Source: CAYZJD01 sp964478455
GTDB taxonomy: Bacteria > Acidobacteriota > Terriglobia > Bryobacterales > Bryobacteraceae
Direction of reading: 5' to 3'
DNA length: 5,976 nucleotides
NCBI GenBank assembly: GCA_964478455.1
Contig: CAYZJD010000300.1
Coordinates: 1-5,976 of the forward strand
Part shown: positions 1-4,950 of the stretch, piece by piece
Layout: the number at the start of each line of letters is the position of its first letter
Position numbering within the stretch: the first letter of the stretch is position 1
Notes under the pieces: model-generated
Seen by the model: the letters and a program-made list of their open reading frames with translations, nothing else
What the model was told of the DNA's origin: nothing
The model's database searches: none
Made by a program: the position numbers and the translations under genes

Positions 1-741
1 CAGGCGCGCGACGGTGGTCGCTTTCTTGGGCATCCGAGATGGATTCCAGCGGAAGCTCATCGTCGCCTTTTCCTGGGGCCTCAAATCCTGGCGATCGAGT
101 TTGACTTCCAGGCCAGCGTCGCCCCGGTAGTCGACGGAAAGGGACACGGTTCCCGGCAGGCGGTTGGAGACGATCACTTGATCCGAGGAGGCTTCCGAGG
201 CTTTCAGTCTCACCTCCGTCTTGTCCACGACGGCCAGCTTCTGCAAGCTGCGAACCATAGGGGCCCGCTTCGCAACGGCGGCCGCATTCTGCGCTTGCGG
301 CCCTGGGCTCATCACGCCAAACGGCGTCACGTTGCCCGTCGTTTTGACTTTGTACCAATACCACTGGCCGTCAATCAGCTTCCAATGGCTGACGATCGGC
401 GCCTTCACAGGAAACGTGGTCCCGAGCGCAGCCACATCCTTCCCACAGGCCACCACCGCTTTGGCCCTGGTGAAGTTCTCCGAGTACTCGATCGTCATGA
501 TCGAATAGTCCTTGTAGCGTTCCTTCTGCGCGGCGAAGAAGTCCTCTTTGCTTTCCTCGGCCACAAGGTTGAACGCATTGCTGAACTTGCCGTCGACATG
601 GGCCTGGTAGAACGTGCCAATGCGCGCCCGCAGGGCCTCGTCGACGGCGGGCGGCGGCTTCTCGGCCGGCTCGGCCGGATTCTGGGCGAAGCAGAAGGCA
701 CACAGGAAAAAGAGGGACAAGATGGCTCTAGAGATCATCAT
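1..741 (-). CDS. Secreted protein of unknown function (N-terminal 247 residues, cut by window edge)
   Basis: The reading frame is open from an ATGATG start at 741 to base 1 and continues out of the window, so the C-terminus is missing. Residues 1-19 look like a Sec signal peptide: Arg5, a hydrophobic run ILSLFFLCAFCFA, then probable cleavage before Gln20. Residues 21-32 are a Pro/Glu-rich linker. Residues 33-135 form a small alpha+beta region rich in aromatics (TFYQAHVDGKF, HWKLIDGQWYWY), loosely like the NTF2/SnoaL-type fold common in secreted proteins. An Ala/Gln-rich stretch (148-160) leads to a beta-rich segment (about 185-247; VSNRLPGTVSLSVDY) resembling Ig-like or DUF1573-like domains. 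An in-frame ATG at 777 would add 12 residues ahead of the hydrophobic core, but neither start has a good ribosome-binding site; 741 gives the better signal peptide. I cannot assign a family. Coding and export are well supported, function is not. Confidence 0.7.
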   Translation of the reverse strand, partial: MMISRAILSLFFLCAFCFAQNPAEPAEKPPPAVDEALRARIGTFYQAHVDGKFSNAFNLVAEESKEDFFAAQKERYKDYSIMTIEYSENFTRAKAVVACGKDVAALGTTFPVKAPIVSHWKLIDGQWYWYKVKTTGNVTPFGVMSPGPQAQNAAAVAKRAPMVRSLQKLAVVDKTEVRLKASEASSDQVIVSNRLPGTVSLSVDYRGDAGLEVKLDRQDLRPQEKATMSFRWNPSRMPKKATTVARL

Positions 742-752
742 CGGCGCCGGAT

Positions 753-764
753 TTGGCTGGGAGG
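753..764. repeat. 12-nt direct repeat of the tRNA-Gln 3' end (att-like, left copy)
   Basis: The plus-strand sequence TTGGCTGGGAGG is identical, in the same orientation, to 1518-1529. That second copy covers the 3' end of tRNA-Gln (last seven acceptor bases, discriminator G, CCA and one more base). With a one-base gap the match continues for two more bases (CA). The two copies flank the BrnTA genes and the 13-bp inverted repeat, 765 bases apart. Tyrosine integrases often use tRNA 3' ends as attachment sites, but no integrase is seen here and 12 bases is short, so this is only a candidate att remnant. Confidence 0.35.
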
Positions 765-827
765 GCAACGCAAACATCTTCTAACAAGAATAGCACCGGC
801 CTCTGCAGTGGACGTGCGAAGAACCGT

Positions 828-1103
828 CTAGCGGCGGCCCGCTCCTGCTGGCTGGTTCTGCATGGCGCCTCTCAGAATCGCATTGATACGGGTCTGGTAT
901 CCCCTTCCGTGCGATTTCAGCCATGCCAGGACGTCTGCATCAAGGCGGATGGTCAGCGACTTCTTGATCGGCCGGTAGAACTTCCCGACCACGGCCCCAC
1001 TCCAGTCGACGACCTCAGGGATGTCCGAAGTGTCAATCGCCGCGTCGCTCATCCGCTTGAGAGCGGAAAGCTCTCTAGATCGGGTGTTGGATGCCTTTGG
1101 CAT
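828..1103 (-). CDS. brnA: BrnA-type antitoxin of a type II toxin-antitoxin pair
   Basis: This 91-residue protein matches the BrnA antitoxin family. Its core contains DTSDIPEVVDW (24-34), GKFYRPIKKS (40-49) and TIRLDADVLAWLKSHGRGYQ (51-70), followed by TRINAILRGAM, the usual C-terminal DNA-binding part of BrnA with a ribbon-helix-helix-like fold. In the family, the N-terminal part wraps and neutralises the BrnT ribonuclease, and the C-terminal part lets the complex repress its own promoter. The start at 1103 was chosen because AAGGAAG lies four bases upstream (1108-1114) and the family homology begins just inside. The longer frame back to 1211 is only the toxin gene read in another frame. The gene overlaps the end of brnT by 29 bases, so the two are translationally coupled. 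The Ala/Gly/Arg-rich last ten residues are poorly conserved and probably flexible. Confidence 0.9.
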   Translation of the reverse strand: MPKASNTRSRELSALKRMSDAAIDTSDIPEVVDWSGAVVGKFYRPIKKSLTIRLDADVLAWLKSHGRGYQTRINAILRGAMQNQPAGAGRR

Positions 1104-1371
1104 ACATCTTCCTTTCGCGCGCCGTTGCTTTCCGGGCGGAGATGATCCGGATCGTCTCTTCGCCGCCTTCATCGACATACGTGTGGGCAACCAGCAGGAC
1201 GACCGACCCACCCACCAGTCCCAACGTTTGCCAGCGCTCCTCTCCTCCGACCAACCGATCCTGAACGCTCAGAGCAGACGGGTCATCGAAGACAAGCCGC
1301 GACGTCTCGAAGCTCACCTTGTGCTTCGCCCGGTTGTGGCGGTCCTTGGCTTCATCCCAAAGGAAGCGCAT
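1075..1371 (-). CDS. brnT: BrnT-type ribonuclease toxin
   Basis: This 98-residue protein has the hallmarks of the BrnT family (RelE-like fold, translation-dependent or free mRNA cleavage). They are FLWDEAKDRHNRAKHKVSF at 3-21, with the conserved WD, Lys, Asn and Lys-His; LVFDDP at 26-31; a beta strand with VVLLVAHTYVDE (57-68); and the C-terminal signature IRIISARKATARERKMY (74-90). The basic and acidic residues of RIISARKA..RE are the expected active-site region, and nothing looks truncated, so the toxin should be active when free. GGGAGG (1379-1384) lies seven bases before the ATG. Toxin first, antitoxin second with overlapping ends is the standard BrnTA order, the reverse of most type II pairs. 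Expression probably starts at the TATAAT of 1400-1405 and is repressed by the BrnT-BrnA complex. Type II pairs of this kind are often mobile; the flanking tRNA-derived repeat fits that. Confidence 0.93.
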   Translation of the reverse strand: MRFLWDEAKDRHNRAKHKVSFETSRLVFDDPSALSVQDRLVGGEERWQTLGLVGGSVVLLVAHTYVDEGGEETIRIISARKATARERKMYAKGIQHPI

Positions 1372-1391
1372 GGGTCCGCCTCCCGGCTCTG

Positions 1392-1413
1392 GTAACTACA
1401 TTATAGTACATAC
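1392..1413 (-). promoter_or_regulatory. brnTA promoter with overlapping symmetric operator candidate
   Basis: On the minus strand a perfect TATAAT (1405 down to 1400) lies 28 bases ahead of the brnT ATG, giving an expected transcript start near 1392-1394 and a short leader holding the GGGAGG site. A weak -35 (TTCTGA, 1429-1424) sits 18 bases upstream. The -10 box is in the middle of a 22-base dyad with the pattern GTA-N2-TAC-N2-TA-N2-GTA-N2-TAC, symmetric at 14 of 22 positions about its centre. That is what a dimeric or tetrameric BrnA repressor would need to block RNA polymerase. The -10 is direct sequence evidence; the operator role is inferred. Confidence 0.6.
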
Positions 1414-1458
1414 TGCGCCTCCATCAGAATGGGGCTTGGGGCCGCGATTCTGGTCTCT

Positions 1459-1504
1459 TTTGCCTTTGCAGATCATGCCGTTCGTAAGCTACTGCAAAGG
1501 CAAA
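1459..1504. repeat. Perfect 13-bp inverted repeat with 20-nt loop
   Basis: TTTGCCTTTGCAG (1459-1471) and its exact complement CTGCAAAGGCAAA (1492-1504) flank a 20-base spacer. It lies 14 bases beyond the 3' end of tRNA-Gln and upstream of the brnTA promoter. As RNA it would form a stable hairpin, but neither strand has a T-run after the stem: the minus strand continues AAAAGAGACC and the plus strand CCCGG. It therefore lacks the U-tract of a classic intrinsic terminator. It could be a tRNA 3' processing or termination hairpin, a protein-binding site, or the end structure of a small mobile element. Confidence 0.55.
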
Positions 1505-1517
1505 CCCGGAGGAAGGC

Positions 1518-1529
1518 TTGGCTGGGAGG
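1518..1529. repeat. 12-nt direct repeat within tRNA-Gln 3' end (att-like, right copy)
   Basis: This is the partner of the identical TTGGCTGGGAGG at 753-764. It covers the terminal acceptor strand, discriminator and CCA of tRNA-Gln, the segment that tRNA-targeting integrases leave duplicated. The tRNA remains intact on this side. Confidence 0.35.
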
Positions 1530-1592
1530 CAGGGATTCGAACCCCGATAAGCAGATCCAGAGTCTGCCGTCTTACCGTTAGACGACCTCCCA
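1519..1592 (-). tRNA. tRNA-Gln (anticodon CUG), CCA encoded
   Basis: Read on the minus strand, the acceptor stem TGGGAGG (1592-1586) pairs fully with CCTCCCA (1529-1523). The D arm is GTCT...AGAC. The anticodon stem GCAGA/TCTGC closes the loop CTCTGGA, giving anticodon CTG, which reads CAG glutamine codons. The T arm is CGGGG-TTCGAAT-CCCTG with one G-U pair. The discriminator is G, as expected for tRNA-Gln, followed directly by an encoded CCA (1521-1519). The weak terminal U-A pair at position 1-72 is also typical of tRNA-Gln. It lies 84 bases downstream of the CHAD operon on the same strand. A weak promoter (TTGCGC, 17 bases, AAGAAT) can be drawn upstream, so it may have its own transcript or be cut from read-through RNA. 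Confidence 0.96.
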
Positions 1593-1623
1593 ACTCCATC
1601 TACATTCTTGCAGAACGGTCAGG

Positions 1624-1650
1624 GGCGCGCAATAGAGGAGCCTGCGCGCC
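1624..1650. repeat. GC-rich hairpin between CHAD operon and tRNA
   Basis: GGCGCGC (1624-1630) and GCGCGCC (1644-1650) form a perfect seven-pair GC stem with a 13-base loop. It sits downstream of the second CHAD gene and 31 bases ahead of the tRNA. There is no following T-run on the minus strand (CCCCTGACC). It may slow or end the operon transcript or mark a processing site, but could also be a by-product of high GC content. Confidence 0.3.
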
Positions 1651-1662
1651 GGTCCGCGCTAG

Positions 1663-1686
1663 CAGCCGTTGAAGGTTCAACGACTG
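1663..1686 (-). terminator. Hairpin spanning the stop codon of the second CHAD gene (possible 3'-end structure)
   Basis: A 24-base imperfect palindrome covers the TGA stop (1679-1677). As minus-strand RNA it forms eleven pairs (one of them G-U) around a CC centre, although the middle must open slightly to make a loop. No U-tract follows. Together with the GC hairpin at 1624-1650 it is the best candidate for the end of the ppx-CHAD transcript. The role is inferred. Confidence 0.3.
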
Positions 1687-2165
1687 ACAGCCTTCGGTTT
1701 GACGCCAGCGTAGCGTGTCAGGTAGTCGCACCACTGGCGCTCCCGGGCAGCCGCGTCAAACGTCTCTTTCCAGTACTTGCTGAACGCCGCTGTGATTCGG
1801 GCCGCCTCGGCATCCAGGAACGAGAGCAGAGCGGCCGTCTGCGGCGACTTTCGCACGCCCATTTCCTTCAGCAGCCCGGCGGTGGTCACGCAGTCGTTGA
1901 TGTCGCCGAGGTAGCCCTGGATTTCGCGCAGCGCGGCGATCTTGCGATCGAGGCTCGGGCCGTAAACAGGCTGAAACAGCTCGAGCGTGTAGCGGAAGCG
2001 TTTCGTCTCGAGGCGGAACGGGTGCAACTGGCGAGGAGTGACTTTGCCTCCGAGGAGCGCGCGCCCGGAAGCGAAGTAGTGACGCGCAAGAGCCGGCAAC
2101 TCGCGCCGCGCATTAGCGCCGGGGTCCCCGAGACGTTTCCAGACGGGCTTGATCTTCTTCGCCAT
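1677..2165 (-). CDS. CHAD-domain protein, C-terminal half (second of a split pair)
   Basis: This 162-residue protein carries the C-terminal half of a CHAD domain, a helical domain rich in conserved His, Arg and Lys that binds polyphosphate. The key motif is QLHPFRLETKRFRYTLELF (46-64), matching the family's LHxxRxxxKRxRYxLE pattern (His48, Arg51, Lys55, Arg56, Arg58, Tyr59). A helix IQGYLGDINDC (82-92), the usual LGxxND motif, follows. The N-terminal His/Arg/Lys set of a full CHAD is missing here but present in the preceding gene. The start at 2165 was chosen because it follows the upstream TAA by only four bases and because sequence further upstream in this frame has no CHAD character. Only weak ribosome-binding sequence is seen, so translation probably depends on re-initiation after the first half. 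A full CHAD domain is about 250-300 residues; the two halves together have 307. It could alternatively be one gene broken by a frameshift. Confidence 0.82.
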   Translation of the reverse strand: MAKKIKPVWKRLGDPGANARRELPALARHYFASGRALLGGKVTPRQLHPFRLETKRFRYTLELFQPVYGPSLDRKIAALREIQGYLGDINDCVTTAGLLKEMGVRKSPQTAALLSFLDAEAARITAAFSKYWKETFDAAARERQWCDYLTRYAGVKPKAVSR

Positions 2166-2169
2166 ACGC

Positions 2170-2607
2170 TTACAGTTGCAGCCTCGCCCGCCACTTCGAA
2201 GAGAAGTCACGCCGTGCCAGCCTGCGAAGCTCGGCGGCGAGTGCGCGCTCTCCAAGCTTCCTGTCCTCCGCCAAACGCGCCACCAGCGAAGAGCGAGAGC
2301 CGAGGCTGGCCTTCGCCAGCAGCTCCACGGCGATGTCCCGGTTGCGAACTTCGGCGGCAAGCTTCATGATCCGGCGGAGCCGCCGGCGGATTCGCTTCGT
2401 TTCCGGCGCCGGGAAGAACTCAGGGAAGATCCGCAGACACTGCGAAAGGCGGCGGATGGAGACTCGGAGATCGTGGACCGAATCAGCGTCGGCCGACTTC
2501 AGAGCGCGACGCACTTCGAACACGAAGCGGCCCAGGCGGCTGGCCGCCCAGTCTCGGGCGAACCGGTCCATGCGAGTCGAGACGGCAGGGGAGGTTCGGT
2601 TGCTCAT
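2170..2607 (-). CDS. CHAD-domain protein, N-terminal half (first of a split pair)
   Basis: This 145-residue protein holds the N-terminal half of a CHAD domain. SVHDLRVSIRRL (43-54) is the classic VHDLRVxxRRLR motif with His45, and EVRNRDIAVELL (86-97) matches the VRDxDV helix that follows it. A basic segment KRIRRRLRRIMK (71-82) lies between. Such surfaces of His, Arg and Lys bind inorganic polyphosphate in characterised CHAD proteins. The ATG (2607-2605) abuts the TAG stop of the Ppx gene (2610-2608) with no gap, so the two are translationally coupled. The frame ends at TAA (2172-2170), where the domain is only half complete; the second half follows four bases later in another frame. No membrane segment or signal peptide is present, so the protein is cytoplasmic. 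Polyphosphate binding is inferred from family and neighbours. Confidence 0.82.
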   Translation of the reverse strand: MSNRTSPAVSTRMDRFARDWAASRLGRFVFEVRRALKSADADSVHDLRVSIRRLSQCLRIFPEFFPAPETKRIRRRLRRIMKLAAEVRNRDIAVELLAKASLGSRSSLVARLAEDRKLGERALAAELRRLARRDFSSKWRARLQL

Positions 2608-4140
2608 CTACTGCCGCGACCTCCCCAAAGTCAGCGGGCGTTTGTACACCTGCTGGAACACCTCGGCCGCACGCTCGCCGGCCCATTCCTCCAGGTCGAT
2701 GTCGGCATCCGAGCGGAGGCGCAACAGCACGCCGCCGTCCCGCATCTGGCACTCCATGCTCTCGATGCGCTGGTTGTGGCTCCGGTCGAGGCTGTCGGCC
2801 AGCCGCAGCAACGGCGCCAGAAGCTCGACGGTCCGCTTCTCCTCGCCGGTGAGAAGCTGGTAATTGTCGTGGACCACCGAGGGCATCGCGCGGCGGTGGT
2901 AGCGGCACAAGTTCGCGATCACCAGCCGCTCGCGATCGGTGAAGCCCGGCATGTCCGAGTTGGCGATGACATAGTACGAGTGCTTGTGATGCCGCGTGTC
3001 GCTGACGAAGTGGCCCGTGTCGTGAAGGTAGGCGGCGGCCTCCAGCAGCTTGCCGACGTGCGGTGGTAATTGGTGGAGCGGCTGGAGCGACTCGAACAGT
3101 GTGTGCGCGAGCACGGCGACTTTCCTTGCGTGCGGAACTGAGACGCCGTAGCGCCGCGCCATCCGTTGGACCACTTTGCGCTGTTCTTGCGTGAGCTGGG
3201 AGACCTCACGGCCCACGCGCCGCGCCGCCAGATCCGAGATGATTCCGTCGCGCACCCCCGCCGCCGAATAGTAGAAGGACGAAAGCCGGAAGGAACGCAG
3301 GACTTCGAGCAGCACGGCGGCGCCCGCCACGATGATCTCCGCCCGCCGGGGGCCGATCCCCATCATCTTCCGCCGCCCGGAGAGATCGCGCCTGGAGACC
3401 TCTTCGTAGAAGCGCCTTACTTGGCCGCTCGTCGCCCGCAAGCGGTCGGCCCCATCGCGCTTGGAGCGCGGGACACGGTTGACGGCCGAGACCACCGCCA
3501 GCGCCGTCGCCGACGTGGCGACGGCCCCGTCCCACGGCGCCGTCCCGAAGCTGCGCAGCGCGGCGGCGAGCTTCTCCCGGATGTACTCGTTCATGCGGTG
3601 CAGGTCGGCCGGCTCGGGAGGATCGTGCTTCAGGAAGGCCTCGGTGAGACGAACCGCGCCCAGCGGCTTTGAAAAAGCCTCGGCCAGGCGGCCGTGTTCG
3701 CCGAGAATGAGTTCGGCGCTGCCTCCGCCGATGTCGACGATCAGAACGCGATGCCTGTTGTGAGGCCAGCGGGCCTGCACGCCGAGATGGATGAGCCGCG
3801 CCTCTTCCTGGCCGGAGATGACCTCGACGCGGGTGGAGAGCGCCTGCGACGCCCGCTCGAGGAACTCCTCTTGATTTCGCGCGTCGCGCACGGCGCTGGT
3901 GGCCACGGCGCGGACGCCGACCACGTTCAAGCCCTGGTAGATCCCGGCCATGCGCGAGAGGACGCCGCAGACGAGATCCAACGCCTCCCGGCTGATGGCG
4001 CCAGTCCGGAAAACGCTCTCGCCCAGGCGCGTCACCTGGCGCTCGGAGGCGAGGATGCGGGCAGGAGAGCCGGGAACAACTTCCGCCGCCTGCATGCGGA
4101 CGGAGTTGCTGCCGATGTCGATAGCGGCGTACCTGGGCAT
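2608..4140 (-). CDS. ppx: Ppx/GppA-family phosphatase with C-terminal HD domain
   Basis: This 510-residue protein is a full-length exopolyphosphatase / pppGpp phosphohydrolase of the ASKHA (actin-like ATPase) superfamily. It shows the phosphate-1 motif AIDIGSNSVR (6-15), ATSAVRDARN (80-89), the catalytic-glutamate region ISGQEEARLI (108-117), the phosphate-2 motif IVDIGGGSAEL (134-144) and GIGPRRAEIIVAGA (261-274). From about 315 to 455 there is an HD-type helical domain: His346, His373-Asp374 (YLHDTGH), candidate metal ligands near His384-His387, RYHRR (413-417) and RLADSLDRSH (446-455). This layout is that of the long Ppx/GppA proteins that remove phosphate from polyphosphate ends or from pppGpp; sequence alone does not decide between them. 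It is the first gene of an operon with two half-CHAD proteins, which favours polyphosphate. No ribosome-binding site precedes the ATG, and a -10 box lies eight bases upstream, so the mRNA may be leaderless. Confidence 0.93.
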   Translation of the reverse strand: MPRYAAIDIGSNSVRMQAAEVVPGSPARILASERQVTRLGESVFRTGAISREALDLVCGVLSRMAGIYQGLNVVGVRAVATSAVRDARNQEEFLERASQALSTRVEVISGQEEARLIHLGVQARWPHNRHRVLIVDIGGGSAELILGEHGRLAEAFSKPLGAVRLTEAFLKHDPPEPADLHRMNEYIREKLAAALRSFGTAPWDGAVATSATALAVVSAVNRVPRSKRDGADRLRATSGQVRRFYEEVSRRDLSGRRKMMGIGPRRAEIIVAGAAVLLEVLRSFRLSSFYYSAAGVRDGIISDLAARRVGREVSQLTQEQRKVVQRMARRYGVSVPHARKVAVLAHTLFESLQPLHQLPPHVGKLLEAAAYLHDTGHFVSDTRHHKHSYYVIANSDMPGFTDRERLVIANLCRYHRRAMPSVVHDNYQLLTGEEKRTVELLAPLLRLADSLDRSHNQRIESMECQMRDGGVLLRLRSDADIDLEEWAGERAAEVFQQVYKRPLTLGRSRQ

Positions 4141-4145
4141 ACAGG

Positions 4146-4156
4146 ACTATAATAGT
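4146..4156. promoter_or_regulatory. Near-palindromic -10 element shared by divergent genes
   Basis: ACTATAATAGT has five-base inverted arms (ACTAT/ATAGT) around a single A. It reads TATAAT on the plus strand (4148-4153) and TATTAT on the minus strand (4154-4149). It lies between divergent ppx (start 4140) and the kinase gene (start 4219). The plus direction would give a leader of roughly 58 bases. I see no good -35 for the plus direction. Symmetric -10 boxes are known to give bidirectional promoters in bacteria; its use here is inferred. Confidence 0.4.
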
Positions 4157-4176
4157 AGCCGCTTGCCGATCTGCAA
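4149..4176 (-). promoter_or_regulatory. Candidate ppx promoter, apparently leaderless
   Basis: On the minus strand TATTAT (4154-4149; five of six consensus bases) is preceded after 16 bases by TTGCAG (4176-4171; only the first three bases fit TTGACA). The -10 ends eight bases before the ppx ATG, so transcription should start at or within a base or two of the start codon. This agrees with the lack of any ribosome-binding site. The -10 is plausible, the -35 weak. Confidence 0.4.
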
Positions 4177-4218
4177 CACAGCGACGGCCTGCTCGAGAAC
4201 GCCGCTGAACGGCCGCGT

Positions 4219-4950
4219 ATGCCACTCTTCCTTCCCAACCGGTACAAGGGCAAGCTGATCGTCGTCGAAGGCATCGACGGCTCCGGCAAGTCCACGCAGT
4301 TGTCCTTGCTCAGCCACTGGCTGCGTTCGCAAGGCTACGCCGTTTCCTTCAGCGAGTGGAACTCCTCGCCGCTGGTGCGGCAGACCACCAAGCGCGGCAA
4401 GAAGAGGGCGATGTTCACGCCGACGAGCTTCAGTCTCATCCACGCGACTGATTTTGCCGACCGCATGGAGCGCTACATCGTTCCTCTGCTGAAAGCGGGC
4501 GCCATCGTCTGCGCGGACCGCTATGCGTACACCGCCTTCGCGCGCGACGTGGTGCGCGGCGTGAGCCGGCGCTGGGTCCGGAATCTCTACCGCTTCGCCA
4601 TCCGCCCGAACATCGCGTTCTACTTCCGGGTGCCGCTGGACGTGGCGCTTGGCCGCATCCTCGGCGGGCGCGATGCGATCAAGTATTACGAAGCGGGCAT
4701 GGACATCGGCCTGAGCAAGAGCACCGAGGAGAGCTTCCGCCTGTTCCAGGGCCGCATCCTCGAAGAATACGACGCGATGGCCGAAGAGATGGGCTTCCAC
4801 GTGATCGACGCGGCCGGCTCCATCGAAGAACAGCAACAGCAGATGCGCGCCGTTGTCTTGGAGAAACTGGGCGAGCGGCTCGAGACCGAGGTGCTGCGCA
4901 CGGAGCCGAAGGAGAGGCATGAGCAGCCGGCAGCCGCTGCAATTCTATAG
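4219..4950 (+). CDS. Thymidylate-kinase-like P-loop kinase (intact Walker A)
   Basis: This 243-residue P-loop protein belongs to the thymidylate kinase superfamily. The Walker A motif is EGIDGSGKSTQ (17-27, with Lys24), followed by a helix and HATDFADRMERYIVPLLKAG (75-94). Then comes the DR motif ADRYAYTAFARD (99-110), the counterpart of DRYxxSxxAYQ in true Tmk. A segment YYEAGMDIGLS (156-166) and FHVIDAAGSIEEQQ (193-206) complete the fold. The usual Tmk residues REPGG, expected around 46-52, are replaced by EWNSSPLV, and the AYQ glutamine is absent, so the substrate may not be dTMP. The protein is about 35 residues longer than typical Tmk. No clear ribosome-binding site precedes the ATG. The gene overlaps its downstream paralogue by 32 bases. 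Automatic pipelines would likely call it dTMP kinase (tmk); I give the fold high confidence and the substrate low confidence. Confidence 0.85.
   Translation: MPLFLPNRYKGKLIVVEGIDGSGKSTQLSLLSHWLRSQGYAVSFSEWNSSPLVRQTTKRGKKRAMFTPTSFSLIHATDFADRMERYIVPLLKAGAIVCADRYAYTAFARDVVRGVSRRWVRNLYRFAIRPNIAFYFRVPLDVALGRILGGRDAIKYYEAGMDIGLSKSTEESFRLFQGRILEEYDAMAEEMGFHVIDAAGSIEEQQQQMRAVVLEKLGERLETEVLRTEPKERHEQPAAAAIL

Noticed and set aside
178..831. Long plus-strand open frames across the left end, including a 217-codon one
   Set aside because: They run antisense to the secreted protein, which has a clear signal peptide and sensible composition. The plus-strand products are Arg/His-rich with no recognisable motif.
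1104..1211. N-terminal extension of BrnA to an ATG at 1211
   Set aside because: The extra 36 residues are brnT read in another frame, rich in Arg/Lys/Ser. The start at 1103 has a ribosome-binding site and fits BrnA length.
2149..3069. 306-codon plus-strand open frame antisense to the CHAD and ppx genes
   Set aside because: High GC content produces long antisense frames. The opposite strand encodes unmistakable Ppx and CHAD motifs.
4185..4215. CGGCC/GGCCG hairpin ahead of the first kinase gene as a riboswitch or attenuator
   Set aside because: Only five pairs with a 21-base loop in GC-rich DNA. No conserved riboswitch core is visible.
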